Shown here: positions 35,171 through 44,264 of the stretch, piece after piece
How the letters are laid out: each line of letters opens with the position of its first letter
How positions within the stretch are numbered: position 1 is the first letter of the stretch
Assembly (NCBI RefSeq): GCF_000961095.1
Contig: NZ_CP011058.1
Coordinates: 1,765,001-1,829,000, forward strand
DNA length: 64,000 bases
Source of the DNA: Paenibacillus beijingensis
GTDB taxonomy: Bacteria; Bacillota; Bacilli; Paenibacillales; Paenibacillaceae
Reading direction: 5' to 3'
Notes under the pieces: model-generated
Database searches by the model: none
The model's input: the letters and a program-made list of their open reading frames with translations, nothing else
What the model was told of the DNA's origin: nothing
Translations under genes and position numbers: made by a program

Positions 35171-35208
35171 AAAAAAGCTCCATTCCCCCTCGGAAGGAGA
35201 AACAGAGC
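35171..35208 (-). terminator. Terminator of the tagA-tagO region
   Basis: On the minus strand a 13-bp stem, with several G-U pairs (GCTCTGTTTCTCC against GGGGGAATGGAGC), carries a 6-base loop and is followed by six T. It lies 18-55 bases past the tagO stop. Confidence 0.88.
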
Positions 35209-35225
35209 CTGTATGAATAGATATT

Positions 35226-36362
35226 TTATTTGGAACGGGACTGCGCCACCATCTTCACCTTGATCCGTGCGAAGAAATTCAGCAGCGGGCGGCGGGTCTT
35301 GTCCACAATCCCGATCAGCTCCGCGCCGATCTGCAGCGCGAACATGAGCAGGCTGATGACGACGAACGTTACCCAGCTGGCCGCATGGAATTGGACGAAG
35401 ATCGACTGCACGATCGCGCAGCCTCCGAAGAAAGCGGCAACGCCGTAAATGATCAGAACGGTGCGTCTGTGGCTGAAGCCGAGCTCGCGCAGACAATGAT
35501 GCAGATGGCCTTTGTCCGGCGCAAAGATCGGGCGTTTGTTAATCCAGCGGCGCACAATCGCGAAGAACGTGTCCGACAGCGGAACGCCGATAATAAGCAG
35601 CGGTGTCACGAACGATACGATCGTAACCTGCTTGAAGCCGATCATGGACAGCGTCGCCAAACTGAACCCGAGAAACAGCGAGCCGGAGTCCCCCATGAAA
35701 ATTTTGGCCGGGTGAAAGTTGAACACCAGGAAGCCCAATATGCCGCCGAGCAGAAGGCTGCTCATCAGTATAATCGGTTCAAAGCCCATAAAGCTTGCCA
35801 TGACGAGAATCGTACCGATCGCAATGCCGGATACGCCTGCGGCCAAGCCGTCGAGGCCGTCGATCAAGTTAATGGCGTTCGTTACGCCGACAATCCAGAA
35901 TATCGTGAGCGGAATACTGACCCAATCGGCAACGGGCTGCATCGATTGACCGAAAGGAATGTTGAGCAGATCGATCTTGACGCCGAAGACGAAGACGACG
36001 ACGCACGCAGCGGCGATTTGTCCGAGCAGCTTCACTTTGGCCGACAGCTCAAAGCGGTCATCCAATGCCCCGATCAGCACGATAATCGTGCCGCCGACGA
36101 GCACGCTTTTGATCAAATTCATATCGTAATGACTCAACAAACCGCTGGGAATGAACGGAAGAACCAGCAAAAATGAGCCGATAAAAGCGATATAAATGGC
36201 CAATCCACCGAGACGCGGCATAATTCGGGTATGAACTTTCCGGGCATTCGGCTTGTCGATTGCCCCAATACGGAATGCAAATTTTTTCACTAGCGGCGTC
36301 ATCGTAATCGCCAAACCAAGGGCTACTGCGAATCCTATGACGTAAATGAAAATCGAGCTCAC
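35226..36362 (-). CDS. tagO: Undecaprenyl-phosphate GlcNAc-1-phosphate transferase
   Basis: Polytopic membrane enzyme of the MraY/WecA family (378 aa, about ten helices) that starts wall-polymer synthesis by moving GlcNAc-1-P to undecaprenyl phosphate. Signature sequences are GGTIIVLIGALDDRFELSAK (Asp pair), NAINLIDGLDGLAAGVSGI, FMGDSGSLFLGFSLA and DKGHLHHCLRELG (His motif). The start is GTG at 36362 with GGGGAG ten bases upstream. It is followed by a strong terminator. The adjacent tagA and csaB genes support a role in the secondary wall polymer that anchors SLH proteins. Confidence 0.93.
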   Translation of the reverse strand: MSSIFIYVIGFAVALGLAITMTPLVKKFAFRIGAIDKPNARKVHTRIMPRLGGLAIYIAFIGSFLLVLPFIPSGLLSHYDMNLIKSVLVGGTIIVLIGALDDRFELSAKVKLLGQIAAACVVVFVFGVKIDLLNIPFGQSMQPVADWVSIPLTIFWIVGVTNAINLIDGLDGLAAGVSGIAIGTILVMASFMGFEPIILMSSLLLGGILGFLVFNFHPAKIFMGDSGSLFLGFSLATLSMIGFKQVTIVSFVTPLLIIGVPLSDTFFAIVRRWINKRPIFAPDKGHLHHCLRELGFSHRRTVLIIYGVAAFFGGCAIVQSIFVQFHAASWVTFVVISLLMFALQIGAELIGIVDKTRRPLLNFFARIKVKMVAQSRSK

Positions 36363-36463
36363 TGGTCTCCATCTCCCCTTTTCTCTACCGGAATGAATTA
36401 TACTCCGATTGAAAAAGAAACTCCAACGTCGTTTTCCGGCGATTTCAACGGTTTTTGGGCATA

Positions 36464-37264
36464 TTACGGTTTCGGAGTGCGTTTTGTAACGTTTTCTTTC
36501 TCGCGCATCACTTTCACGGCGAATTTCGGCAAAACAAGCATTCTTTTATAACGCGACGGCTGCTGCAGCAGCCGGTAAAACCACTCCAGCCGCAGCTTTT
36601 GGAATACGACCGGCGCCCGCTTCAGCTTGCCGGCGATAATGTCGAAGCTGCCGCCCACGCCCATCAGCAGTGGAACGCCAAGCTCGTGCTTGTAACGCGC
36701 CAGCCACGGCTCCTGTTTGTCGGCCGAGCGGGCCACAAACAGCATGTCGGGCGCTGCCGCGCGGATTGCGGCGACGACTTCTTCGTCCTCGGAGGCGCCG
36801 AAGAAGCCGTCGCGGACACCCGCGATCCGGATGCCCGGAAATTTGGCCTGTAAATTTCGCGCCGCCTCTTCAATGACTTCCTGCGTCGTGCCGAGCAAAT
36901 ACGCCGACCAGCCGCGGCTCTCGCCTTCCCGTAGAAGACGGTGCATCAGGTCGAAGCCGGGCACCCGCTCGGCTACCGGCTCGCCGACATAACCGGCGGC
37001 CCAGACAACGCCCGCGCCGTCCGGCACGATGAGATCGGCCTGCTGCATCATGTTCATATAGGCCGGATTTTCAAGCGCCGACATCACCATGATCGGATTG
37101 GCCGTAATCACTTGCGTCGGCTGCCGACGTTCAATGACGTCCGTCAAATAGCGGACCGTTTCATTCATTCCCATTTTGGAAAATTCGACGCCGAAGATCG
37201 GCACGGTCGAAAAGGGCTCAGCCGCAGCAGCTGAACTGCGGACTGTAGATACATTTGTTTCCAT
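36464..37264 (-). CDS. tagA: WecG/TagA/CpsF-family ManNAc transferase
   Basis: 266-aa glycosyltransferase that adds ManNAc to lipid-linked GlcNAc, the second step of linkage-unit synthesis. Family motifs: VITANPIMVMSAL with its Thr, DLIVPDGAGVVWAAGYVGEPVAERVPG containing the catalytic Asp, and YLLGTTQEVIEEAARNLQAKFPGI. The C-terminal basic tail that associates with the membrane is present (RLLQQPSRYKRMLVLPKFAVKVMREK). It lies 12 bases after csaB and about 100 bases before tagO. The likely product feeds a wall polymer that CsaB pyruvylates. Confidence 0.9.
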   Translation of the reverse strand: METNVSTVRSSAAAAEPFSTVPIFGVEFSKMGMNETVRYLTDVIERRQPTQVITANPIMVMSALENPAYMNMMQQADLIVPDGAGVVWAAGYVGEPVAERVPGFDLMHRLLREGESRGWSAYLLGTTQEVIEEAARNLQAKFPGIRIAGVRDGFFGASEDEEVVAAIRAAAPDMLFVARSADKQEPWLARYKHELGVPLLMGVGGSFDIIAGKLKRAPVVFQKLRLEWFYRLLQQPSRYKRMLVLPKFAVKVMREKENVTKRTPKP

Positions 37265-37275
37265 ATAAGGCTAAG

Positions 37276-38538
37276 TCACCTCGTTGTTCTATGACGCAAA
37301 TACTGTACGATTTGTTGCGCGGGTCTGCGCGCTTCCCGCTTCAGCTCCGCAATGGCCGGTGCGTGCACCGCCCGCCACTCTTCGCCGGAATCGAGCAGCC
37401 GCTCGGCCGCATCCGCGAACGGCTCGGCCGCGAGCGACTCCGTTGTGCCGGCCGGCCGCTCGCCAAGCCGCTGCAGAAAGGCATCGATCTTCGGATCGTA
37501 CGATAAACCGATCATCGGAACGGATTGATTGGCCGCGTAGATGAGGGCATGCAGCCGCATGCCGAACAGCAAATCGCAGCGGCTGACCTCCGCCAGCATT
37601 TGGCGGGGGTCGTGTCCCGGCGCGGCGAGCTCGGAGCAGCCGCCGGCGCCGAGGGCTTCAAGCCGTTCCATCACTTGGCGCGATGCTTCCGCATCGCCCG
37701 GGCTGTGGAACGGCAGGAACCGCAGGCGCACCGCGCGGCGGCGTGCCAGCGCGGCGAGCGCCTCCGCGGCGCGGGCCAGGTCGGCCCCGTCCTTGCGCCA
37801 ATGGCGCAGGGACACGCCGACCAGCGGCACCGCCGCCGGCCGCGCATCCGGCGCAGCCGCGCCCGCGGCCCGCGCGCCGGGGCCGCCCGGCTGCGCGCCG
37901 CCGCCCGCCGCCGGAGCTTCGCTCCCGGCGGCTGCGCCGCTTTCCGCCGCGCCGGCATCGCCGCGCGGCGCGGCTCCTGCCGCTGCCGCCTCATCCGGCA
38001 GCGGCAGCCCCATGACCGGATCGGGAACGATCTCGATCCGGTCCGCCGGGACGCCGATCCGCCCAAGCAGCTGGGCGGACTCGGCGTCCCGCACCGAAAC
38101 ATACGCGCTGCGCCGCATCACATGGCGGATCAGCGGATCCATCCGGCGGCTGTTCACCGGGCCGACGCCCTGCGAGTACACAAACGTCGGCTTGCCGAGC
38201 AGCTGCGCCAGCTTCATGACGCCGGTATAATACGGGATCGTCATGCCGCCCGTCGCATCCTGCAGCAGGCTGCCCCCGCCGCTGATGAGCCCGTCGCAGC
38301 TGCGGATTGCCCCCAGCAGCTCGGCCGGACGCATCCGGTGGGCGGCCTCCACCCCGTACATCCGGCTCGTCCAGTCCGGGTCCGATGAGAGCACGACCGG
38401 CTCAATCCGGATGCCCTGCTCCCGGCCTTCCTCTTCCAGCGCCAGCAAAATCGACTTCAACACCGCTTCGTCGCCGCTGTTGCGGAATCCGTAATAACCG
38501 GAGATCGCTATGCGCCGGACTTCGGAACGTGCTTCCAT
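37276..38538 (-). CDS. csaB: Polysaccharide pyruvyl transferase CsaB
   Basis: 420-aa enzyme that adds pyruvate ketals to the wall polysaccharide, the modification that SLH domains recognise. Family landmarks: RIAISGYYGFRNSGDEAVL at the N-terminus, GLISGGGSLLQDATGG, FVYSQGVGPV and near the C-terminus FGMRLHALIYAANQSVPMIGLSYDPK. Between about residues 180 and 240 there is a long Ala/Gly/Pro-rich stretch, encoded by very GC-rich DNA (37850-38000), absent from ordinary CsaB proteins; it looks like a flexible linker between the two Rossmann halves. The ATG at 38538 has GGAGG nine bases upstream. The start overlaps the end of the DUF5693 gene by 31 bases. Confidence 0.92.
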   Translation of the reverse strand: MEARSEVRRIAISGYYGFRNSGDEAVLKSILLALEEEGREQGIRIEPVVLSSDPDWTSRMYGVEAAHRMRPAELLGAIRSCDGLISGGGSLLQDATGGMTIPYYTGVMKLAQLLGKPTFVYSQGVGPVNSRRMDPLIRHVMRRSAYVSVRDAESAQLLGRIGVPADRIEIVPDPVMGLPLPDEAAAAGAAPRGDAGAAESGAAAGSEAPAAGGGAQPGGPGARAAGAAAPDARPAAVPLVGVSLRHWRKDGADLARAAEALAALARRRAVRLRFLPFHSPGDAEASRQVMERLEALGAGGCSELAAPGHDPRQMLAEVSRCDLLFGMRLHALIYAANQSVPMIGLSYDPKIDAFLQRLGERPAGTTESLAAEPFADAAERLLDSGEEWRAVHAPAIAELKREARRPAQQIVQYLRHRTTR

Positions 38539-40661
38539 AACGATCGCCTCCATACCGCCTCCGCAAGCTGCCAAATTCCGATCAGCACGATGCCGATGAC
38601 GGCACCGAATCCAAGTCCGAGCAGAATGCGGATGAGCGAAATGTGCAGCGGCGTATGAATATGGGCAAACGTATCAACCATCGACAGCTGCCCGATCGAA
38701 CCTACGATAAGCAATACCCAGGCCGCCCGATATCGAAGCGCAAGGAACAATCCGAGCAGAAATACTGGATGCGCGAGCAAAAATTCTTTCGTCCGCGGCC
38801 GTACGCCGAACGTCTGCTCAAGCGCGTTCCGGAACATCAGCTCCAGTGCGGAAGCGGTGCCCGCGTTGCCCGTACGCGACAAATAGTACAAGCCCGCCAC
38901 GCCGAGAATGCCGGCGGCCGCAACCCAGAGCACCGTAATGTTCATCGCAAGCAGCTTGCGCAGATTGACCCAGGCGGACTGCCCGGTGAACAAAATAATA
39001 TAAAGCGCAACCAGCGCAATCGGCGCCAGATGCAGCAGGCTTACGCCGCGGAACTGCTGAAGGACAAGACTGTACGTAATGTTGTTCAGCAGACCGAACA
39101 CAAACGGAATCCCGATCATCGAAATAAGGGCTGTGACGATGAACAGCATGATCGCCATCAGCATTCTGCGGCCGGGGGAAAGCCCCGGGAAAATCCATTT
39201 CAGCCCGATTTGCTTGCGCATGGAAGGCGCATTTGCCGCGGCGGCGTCCGCTTCTGCCGCGCCGCCTTCGCCGCGCGCCGCCCAGTCTCCGGCGCCCACA
39301 TAACGGCGCGGGCCGTCGGTATGGGCGCGCACCCGGTTCATCGCCCAAATAAGGCCGAGCGTCGGCGCGCTGATGCCTGCCCCAAGCGCCAATCCCTGCT
39401 CCAGGATCGACGTCGACAGCACATACAGGGCGGCGCTGCCGAGCAGCCCGAGCGCAAATGCGGCGAGCAGCAGGTTCTCGAAGAAGGCGCCGACGAGCAG
39501 AGCAATGAGACTGACCGCCCCCAGGCACACAACCATTTTCGCATATTTGTTCCAGCCCGGCGCAGACCGTTCAAACGGCTCCGCCTGACCGGCCGGGAAG
39601 CCGAACGAGCTGAGCTTCTGGACGGCCCCGTCCGGCCCGCCGATCGCCTTGTACAAATTATCAAGCGGATCGACAATCCCGCCCTTATCCAAACTGGCGG
39701 ATGGAGCGCCGTTTAAATAAAACATCCGGATGCTGCGGTCTTTCGCGGCCAGCAGGAAACGGTCGACAATCGCATCCGGCTTCATCGCGGCGGCGTCTCT
39801 GTCCGAAAGCGAATACAGCCTCGTAACGTTATAATGCGTCAGATAAGCGAGCGTATTCAAACCTTGCTGAGGTTTTTTCAAGCCTTCGATCGCCGTGATG
39901 CCGATTCCGTATTTATTGAGAAGCTCTCCGAATCCATAAAGGCTTCTGAGGTCCGCGTTGTCGTTAAATCCTTTCACCGCATCCCCGTCGAACAGAATAC
40001 GGCTGACGCCGAGCGATTTGAACTCCGCCAGCATCGCATCCGTGTCCGCCTGGTTATAAGGGCGGATCCGGTCGGATAGGCGCGGCAAAATGCGGAACCC
40101 CTGCTCATGCAGCGTCTGCAAAGCCAGCGGATCCGGCGGCATCGTTTTGAGGACGGCATTCTGAAAAGGCGTTTCCAGCACAAGCCCTTTTTGTCCGGCG
40201 TACGTCCATGCGCGATAAGCGATTCCGCTTGCACTGAACGTCCGCTCGATAAGCGGCTGCAGCGCGGCTTGCTCGGCATCGCCCGCGAACAGCAGGTAAG
40301 TAAACTGCTGACCGGCCGGGAGCGGGCGGTTCTGCATCAGCGCCGCTTCGCGCTCGTCGTAAAGCGTCAGGCGCCCCGCGGTTTCCAGTTCGTCGAGCCG
40401 GCTCTCATACACCGACATCGTCCCGATGCCGGCCTGCTTCATCCGCTCCAGCTGCTTGGCCATAAACTCGGCGGGCTGCGCCTGATACGATGCGATTTGC
40501 ACCAGATCTGAATAATCGAACACATACTCGATTTGCTTCGATGTTTTTTCCATCTGCCACCGCGTCGCTCCCAGCGGGATCGCGGCGATGACGCCGATCA
40601 GCGTCAACGCCCACAACCACCGTTTCGCAGCGCGGTTCCATTGCTGCCATGAATGAAGCAC
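38508..40661 (-). CDS. DUF5693-family membrane protein
   Basis: 717-aa protein with an N-terminal membrane anchor (RWLWALTLIGVIAAIPLG), an extracytoplasmic domain of about 330 residues and at least eight helices in the second half. The soluble domain has ...LERMKQAGIGTMSVYESRLDELETAGRL and a pattern of repeated alpha/beta units. DUF5693 genes sit next to csaB in many Paenibacillus genomes, and it may act in export or modification of the wall polymer; that role is inference. Start GTG at 40661 after GGAGAGGTG. An Ala-rich cytoplasmic loop (ARGEGGAAEADAAAANA) lies around residue 470. Confidence 0.85.
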   Translation of the reverse strand: MLHSWQQWNRAAKRWLWALTLIGVIAAIPLGATRWQMEKTSKQIEYVFDYSDLVQIASYQAQPAEFMAKQLERMKQAGIGTMSVYESRLDELETAGRLTLYDEREAALMQNRPLPAGQQFTYLLFAGDAEQAALQPLIERTFSASGIAYRAWTYAGQKGLVLETPFQNAVLKTMPPDPLALQTLHEQGFRILPRLSDRIRPYNQADTDAMLAEFKSLGVSRILFDGDAVKGFNDNADLRSLYGFGELLNKYGIGITAIEGLKKPQQGLNTLAYLTHYNVTRLYSLSDRDAAAMKPDAIVDRFLLAAKDRSIRMFYLNGAPSASLDKGGIVDPLDNLYKAIGGPDGAVQKLSSFGFPAGQAEPFERSAPGWNKYAKMVVCLGAVSLIALLVGAFFENLLLAAFALGLLGSAALYVLSTSILEQGLALGAGISAPTLGLIWAMNRVRAHTDGPRRYVGAGDWAARGEGGAAEADAAAANAPSMRKQIGLKWIFPGLSPGRRMLMAIMLFIVTALISMIGIPFVFGLLNNITYSLVLQQFRGVSLLHLAPIALVALYIILFTGQSAWVNLRKLLAMNITVLWVAAAGILGVAGLYYLSRTGNAGTASALELMFRNALEQTFGVRPRTKEFLLAHPVFLLGLFLALRYRAAWVLLIVGSIGQLSMVDTFAHIHTPLHISLIRILLGLGFGAVIGIVLIGIWQLAEAVWRRSLWKHVPKSGA

Positions 40662-40673
40662 TTACACCTCTCC

Positions 40674-42380
40674 TTATGCTAGGTTGTCCACCTGTTCCAT
40701 TACCGTATTGGTCAAGCTCGCAAGCGATGTCTTCGCTTCTTCCGGCGAACCCCCGCGTACCGCAAAATACACTTTAATTTTCGGTTCCGTCCCCGATGGG
40801 CGCAGGCAGAACCAGGAACCGTCCTCCAGCATAAATTTCAGCACGTTTTCTTTCGGCAGTCCGTCCAGCCCGAGGCTGTAATCGAGCACTTTCTCCACTT
40901 TCACGCCGGATATGTCGGCAGGAGGCTGGGAGCGGAAATGCTCCATAATGGCGCCGATCTTCTGAACGCCGTCGAATCCTTTCAGCGTGCGCGATTCCAA
41001 TCCTTCCAGATACGTGCCGAACTTCTCGTACAGCTCCAGCAGCACATCGTACAGCGTTTTTCCTTGATTTTTATAATAAGCGGCCGCTTCGCAAATGAGC
41101 AGCGAGGCCACAACCGCATCTTTGTCGCGGGCGTACGTGCCGGTCAAATAACCGTAGCTCTCCTCGTAGCCGAACAGGAAGGAGTGCGAGCCCGTACGCT
41201 CGAATTCCGTCATTTTTTCCCCGATATATTTAAAGCCCGTCAACGTATTAAACACGGTTGCCCCGTAGGAAAGGGCAATGTCGGCTCCCATCTCGCTGGT
41301 GACGATCGTCTTGATGACGGCGCCGTTCGCCGGCAGTTCCCCGCGCTCCTTCAGCTGGCTCAGCACATAGTTGACCATTAAAGCGCCGGACTGGTTGCCC
41401 GACAGCACGACATATTTTCCTTCGTTGTCTTTCACGACGGCTCCCATACGGTCGCAGTCGGGATCGGTGCCGATAATAATGTCCGCTCCGGTCTCCTGGC
41501 CCAGCTTGATCGCCAGCGTGAACGCTTCGCGCTCCTCGGGATTCGGCGATTTGACGGTGGAAAAATATCCGTCCGGCTGTTCCTGCTCCGCCACGATTTG
41601 AACGTTGTCGAATCCGACATGCGCGAGCACGTTGCGGACGGGGAGGTTGCCTGCTCCGTGCAGCGGCGTATAGATGACGTTGACGCGTTTGCCGAGCCCT
41701 TCCTTCAGCAGCTTGCTGTTCTGGCTCTGGGCCGCCACCGTTTCCACGAACTTCCGGTCTTCCTCCTCCCCGAGCCAGCGCAGCAAACCTTGCGCCTCCG
41801 CTTCCTCGCGCGTCATGCGCTTTACCTCTCCGAAGCTGCTTACATTTTGAATCGACGCAATGACCTGCTCGGCTTCGTGCGGCACCAGCTGGCATCCGTC
41901 CGCTCCGTAAACTTTGTAGCCGTTATATTCCGGCGGATTGTGGCTGGCCGTAATGACGATGCCGCCGGTAGCGTTCACCAGCCGTACCGAATACGAAAGC
42001 TGTGGAGTCGGGCGCAGCGAAGGGAACAGATAGGTTGTCACTCCGTTTGCAGCGAGCACCAGCGCCGCATCGAGCGCAAATTCCGGGGAATTGTTGCGGG
42101 AATCATGCGCGATGACAACCGAAGGAGTGCCGGATTGGGTGAGCAGCCAGGCGGCAAGCCCTTGCGTCGCCTTTCCGACCGTATATGCGTTCATCCGGTT
42201 CGTGCCCGCGCCCATTACGCCGCGAAGCCCGCCGGTTCCGAATTCCAGATCACGGTAAAAACGGTCTTCGATTTCCTTATCCTGTCCCGCGATGCCGCGA
42301 AGCTCCTCCTTCGTCTCATTATCGATCAGCGCATCTGACAGCCAAGCCTCGTAACGTTCTTTAGCGTTTGTTTGCGACAT
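40674..42380 (-). CDS. pgcA: Phospho-sugar mutase (phosphoglucomutase)
   Basis: 568-aa alpha-D-phosphohexomutase that interconverts glucose-6-P and glucose-1-P (or related hexosamine phosphates) to supply nucleotide sugars. Motifs in order: FGTGGLRGVMGAGTNRMN, the active-site serine loop GIVITASHNPPEYNGYKVYG, the metal-binding loop GTDPDCDRMG, the sugar-specificity loop LFGYEESYGYL, and the phosphate loop LRPSGTEPKIKVY. Start ATG with GAGGAATTAGACC. It precedes the wall-polymer genes by 13 bases, implying one operon and a role in supplying their precursor sugars. Confidence 0.93.
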   Translation of the reverse strand: MSQTNAKERYEAWLSDALIDNETKEELRGIAGQDKEIEDRFYRDLEFGTGGLRGVMGAGTNRMNAYTVGKATQGLAAWLLTQSGTPSVVIAHDSRNNSPEFALDAALVLAANGVTTYLFPSLRPTPQLSYSVRLVNATGGIVITASHNPPEYNGYKVYGADGCQLVPHEAEQVIASIQNVSSFGEVKRMTREEAEAQGLLRWLGEEEDRKFVETVAAQSQNSKLLKEGLGKRVNVIYTPLHGAGNLPVRNVLAHVGFDNVQIVAEQEQPDGYFSTVKSPNPEEREAFTLAIKLGQETGADIIIGTDPDCDRMGAVVKDNEGKYVVLSGNQSGALMVNYVLSQLKERGELPANGAVIKTIVTSEMGADIALSYGATVFNTLTGFKYIGEKMTEFERTGSHSFLFGYEESYGYLTGTYARDKDAVVASLLICEAAAYYKNQGKTLYDVLLELYEKFGTYLEGLESRTLKGFDGVQKIGAIMEHFRSQPPADISGVKVEKVLDYSLGLDGLPKENVLKFMLEDGSWFCLRPSGTEPKIKVYFAVRGGSPEEAKTSLASLTNTVMEQVDNLA

Positions 42381-42538
42381 GGTCTAATTCCTCGCCTTCA
42401 TTATGATGGGGTAGGTGCTGAATATAGAATTATCAGAGCTGCTCCGCCCGGAGCCTGCAAAAGCTTTCGGGCGCTGCACTTGGTTGTGCACATCATCGCT
42501 TGCTTGTTATGTACTTGAAATTGGACACGAATCGGGCT

Positions 42539-42976
42539 TTAAGACTGCGCCGGGTTCGTGAGCGCAAACATAATCTCGCCTTCGGCCACCACTTTTTCGC
42601 CTACACGAGCCGTAGCCCGGCCTTTGCCGACGATGCCTTTCAGACGCGTAATCTCCACTTCCAGCAGAAGCGTATCGCCCGGCAGTACCTGACCCCGGAA
42701 GCGGAAGTTGTCGATGCCGGCGAACATGGCCAGCTTGCCCCGGTTTTCCTCCACTTTCAGAATCGCGACGGCACCCACCTGTGCGAGCGCTTCCGTAATG
42801 AGAACGCCGGGCATGACCGGGAACTCCGGAAAATGTCCTTGAAAAAAAGGTTCGTTCATCGTCACGTTTTTCAGACCGACCGCTCTTTTTCCGTCCTCCA
42901 CCTCTAAAATACGATCGATGAGCAAAAAAGGCTGCCGGTGTGGAATAATCTTCATAATCTCTTGAATATCGAGCAT
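42539..42976 (-). CDS. fabZ: 3-hydroxyacyl-ACP dehydratase FabZ
   Basis: 145-aa hot-dog-fold enzyme of fatty-acid elongation that dehydrates 3-hydroxyacyl-ACP. The signature IIPHRQPFLLIDRI, GHFPEFPVMPGVLITEALAQVGAV (catalytic His and Glu) and GIDNFRFRGQVLPGDTL are all present. The ATG at 42976 has AAGGAG upstream, so the frame's upstream extension to 43003 is not used. It is located just past the flhO-flhP block, as in Bacillus. Confidence 0.95.
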   Translation of the reverse strand: MLDIQEIMKIIPHRQPFLLIDRILEVEDGKRAVGLKNVTMNEPFFQGHFPEFPVMPGVLITEALAQVGAVAILKVEENRGKLAMFAGIDNFRFRGQVLPGDTLLLEVEITRLKGIVGKGRATARVGEKVVAEGEIMFALTNPAQS

Positions 42977-43078
42977 GTCACAACTCCTTAAATTGGACGG
43001 CATTCGCCATCTTCATTTATATGGTTCACCGGAATTCCGCCGTATAAATTAACGGAATCCAAGTTAAACTATAACTGT

Positions 43079-43156
43079 CCTTCGCGAACCTGCAGGTCGC
43101 GAAGGTTAAGATAAGGGACAGCGCCAGCCGGACCGAAAGCGCCGGCGGACTGTCCT
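43079..43156. repeat. Two adjacent hairpins between fabZ and the PgsA-like gene
   Basis: A near-perfect palindrome CCTTCGCGA...TCGCGAAGG (43079-43105) is followed by a second inverted repeat, GGACAG (43116-43121) against CTGTCC (43150-43155). The second has a T-run on the plus strand. They probably end transcription of the PgsA-like gene (stop at 43181). No gene lies here. Confidence 0.6.
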
Positions 43157-43180
43157 TTTTTCCATTTCGTTCGCTCATGG

Positions 43181-43699
43181 TTATGCCTTGTCGCTCTGTT
43201 CGTTGCCTTTCCGGTGCGCCAGCAAATAGACGAATGACGAAACATACGAGCTTGCGACAGCCGCCCACAAAAGCGCCGTTCCGTAAGGCGCCCGGAAAAA
43301 GATGAGCATGATCGCAGCATAATACAGCGCCGTCGTCGCTTTGCCGAGCCGGTTGGCGGGAGTCGGCATTCTTCCCCGAAAGTGAAAAAAGGCGGCGATC
43401 GCAATCATCGTCAGATCCCGGACAAACATGAGAACAGCCGCGCTCCAAGGGATCATCTCCGTCCACATTAAGGACAAGACGACTGTAATCAGCATCAGTT
43501 TATCGGCAAGCGGATCCAGCAAAATGCCGATTCGGGTGATCTGTCCTCTCTTACGGGCAATATAGCCGTCAAGAATATCGGTCAGCCCCGCAGCAGTCAT
43601 AATGAGGAAAGAAGAAATCAACTGCCCGTTCATAAATACGACAACGTAAACGGGTATTAAAAGAAACCGAATCGAAGTAAGCAAGTTCGGCAGATTCAT
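43181..43699 (-). CDS. CDP-alcohol phosphatidyltransferase (PgsA-like)
   Basis: 172-aa integral membrane enzyme. The family motif is complete: DILDGYIARKRGQITRIGILLDPLADK, equal to the DGxxARxxxxxxxxGxxxDxxxD pattern that binds CDP-alcohol and metal. The N-terminus MNLPNLLTSIRFLLIPVYV is typical of CDP-diacylglycerol-glycerol-3-phosphate phosphatidyltransferase. It is most likely PgsA or a close relative, making phosphatidylglycerol phosphate. Location beside fabZ fits a lipid role. Ribosome site GAGAGG upstream. Confidence 0.86.
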   Translation of the reverse strand: MNLPNLLTSIRFLLIPVYVVVFMNGQLISSFLIMTAAGLTDILDGYIARKRGQITRIGILLDPLADKLMLITVVLSLMWTEMIPWSAAVLMFVRDLTMIAIAAFFHFRGRMPTPANRLGKATTALYYAAIMLIFFRAPYGTALLWAAVASSYVSSFVYLLAHRKGNEQSDKA

Positions 43700-43867
43700 T
43701 CGTTCTTCCTCTCTCCCCCTTATCCTGCTGCTGCAAAGTTTCTCACGTTATTATACCTCTACCCTATGAAAAAAAAAACTCCGCCCTCTTTCGGGATCCC
43801 CCAAATCAGGAAGCATTTAGGCGATATGTTTTAAAAAAAATTTTTCGGCTTCTCTTCATTATTTCCT

Positions 43868-44253
43868 TTTTGGAGCCGTGACAGCTCATCCGCCGCTGCG
43901 CCGCCTAAGCTGAACGTCACGCTTGGTGAGGAGCTGGAGCTCGGACTGCTCGGCATGAACGGCAGCTCCGGCACGGATTTGAGCGAAGACGCGGCATGAA
44001 CCAGCTCCGACGCTGCGGTTGCCTCCGCCGATAAAGGAACCGTCACGCTGGCCGGTGCCGGGACCGCCGTCATTAAAGGAACTTACCGGGGACAGTCCGC
44101 TACGATTACCTTAACCGTACAATCCCCGTATGAATCGCTCATCCAGCTCGCTCCCCGCTCCAGCCTAACGCTGAAGCTGAAAGAGCAACCGCCGTCATCA
44201 AAGCCGTATTCAACGGCAAGACGGTCAGCATGCGCGTCACAGTGAAAGGTTAA
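43868..44253 (+). pseudogene. Degraded Ig-like (Big_2) domain gene
   Basis: On the plus strand the sequence reads LNVTLGEELELGLLGMNGSSG, then a stop where a Trp is expected (TGA for TGG at 43996-43998), then TSSDAAVASADKGTVTLAGAG and ATITLTV, the ordinary Big_2 pattern. A second, shorter unit follows after an apparent deletion and frame change (TAVIKAVFNGKTVSMRVTVKG, ending TAA at 44253). No start or signal peptide is present. It is the 3' remnant of a surface-protein gene. An 80-aa open frame on the opposite strand (43831-44073) is a shadow of it. The gene-free interval 43700-44865 otherwise holds repeats described below. Confidence 0.65.
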
Positions 44254-44264
44254 TCGACCATCAA

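Noticed and set aside
43831..44073. Minus-strand 80-aa open frame rich in Ser, Pro and Ala
   Set aside because: It lies antisense to recognisable Big_2 coding sequence on the plus strand, has no ribosome site and a composition typical of shadow frames.
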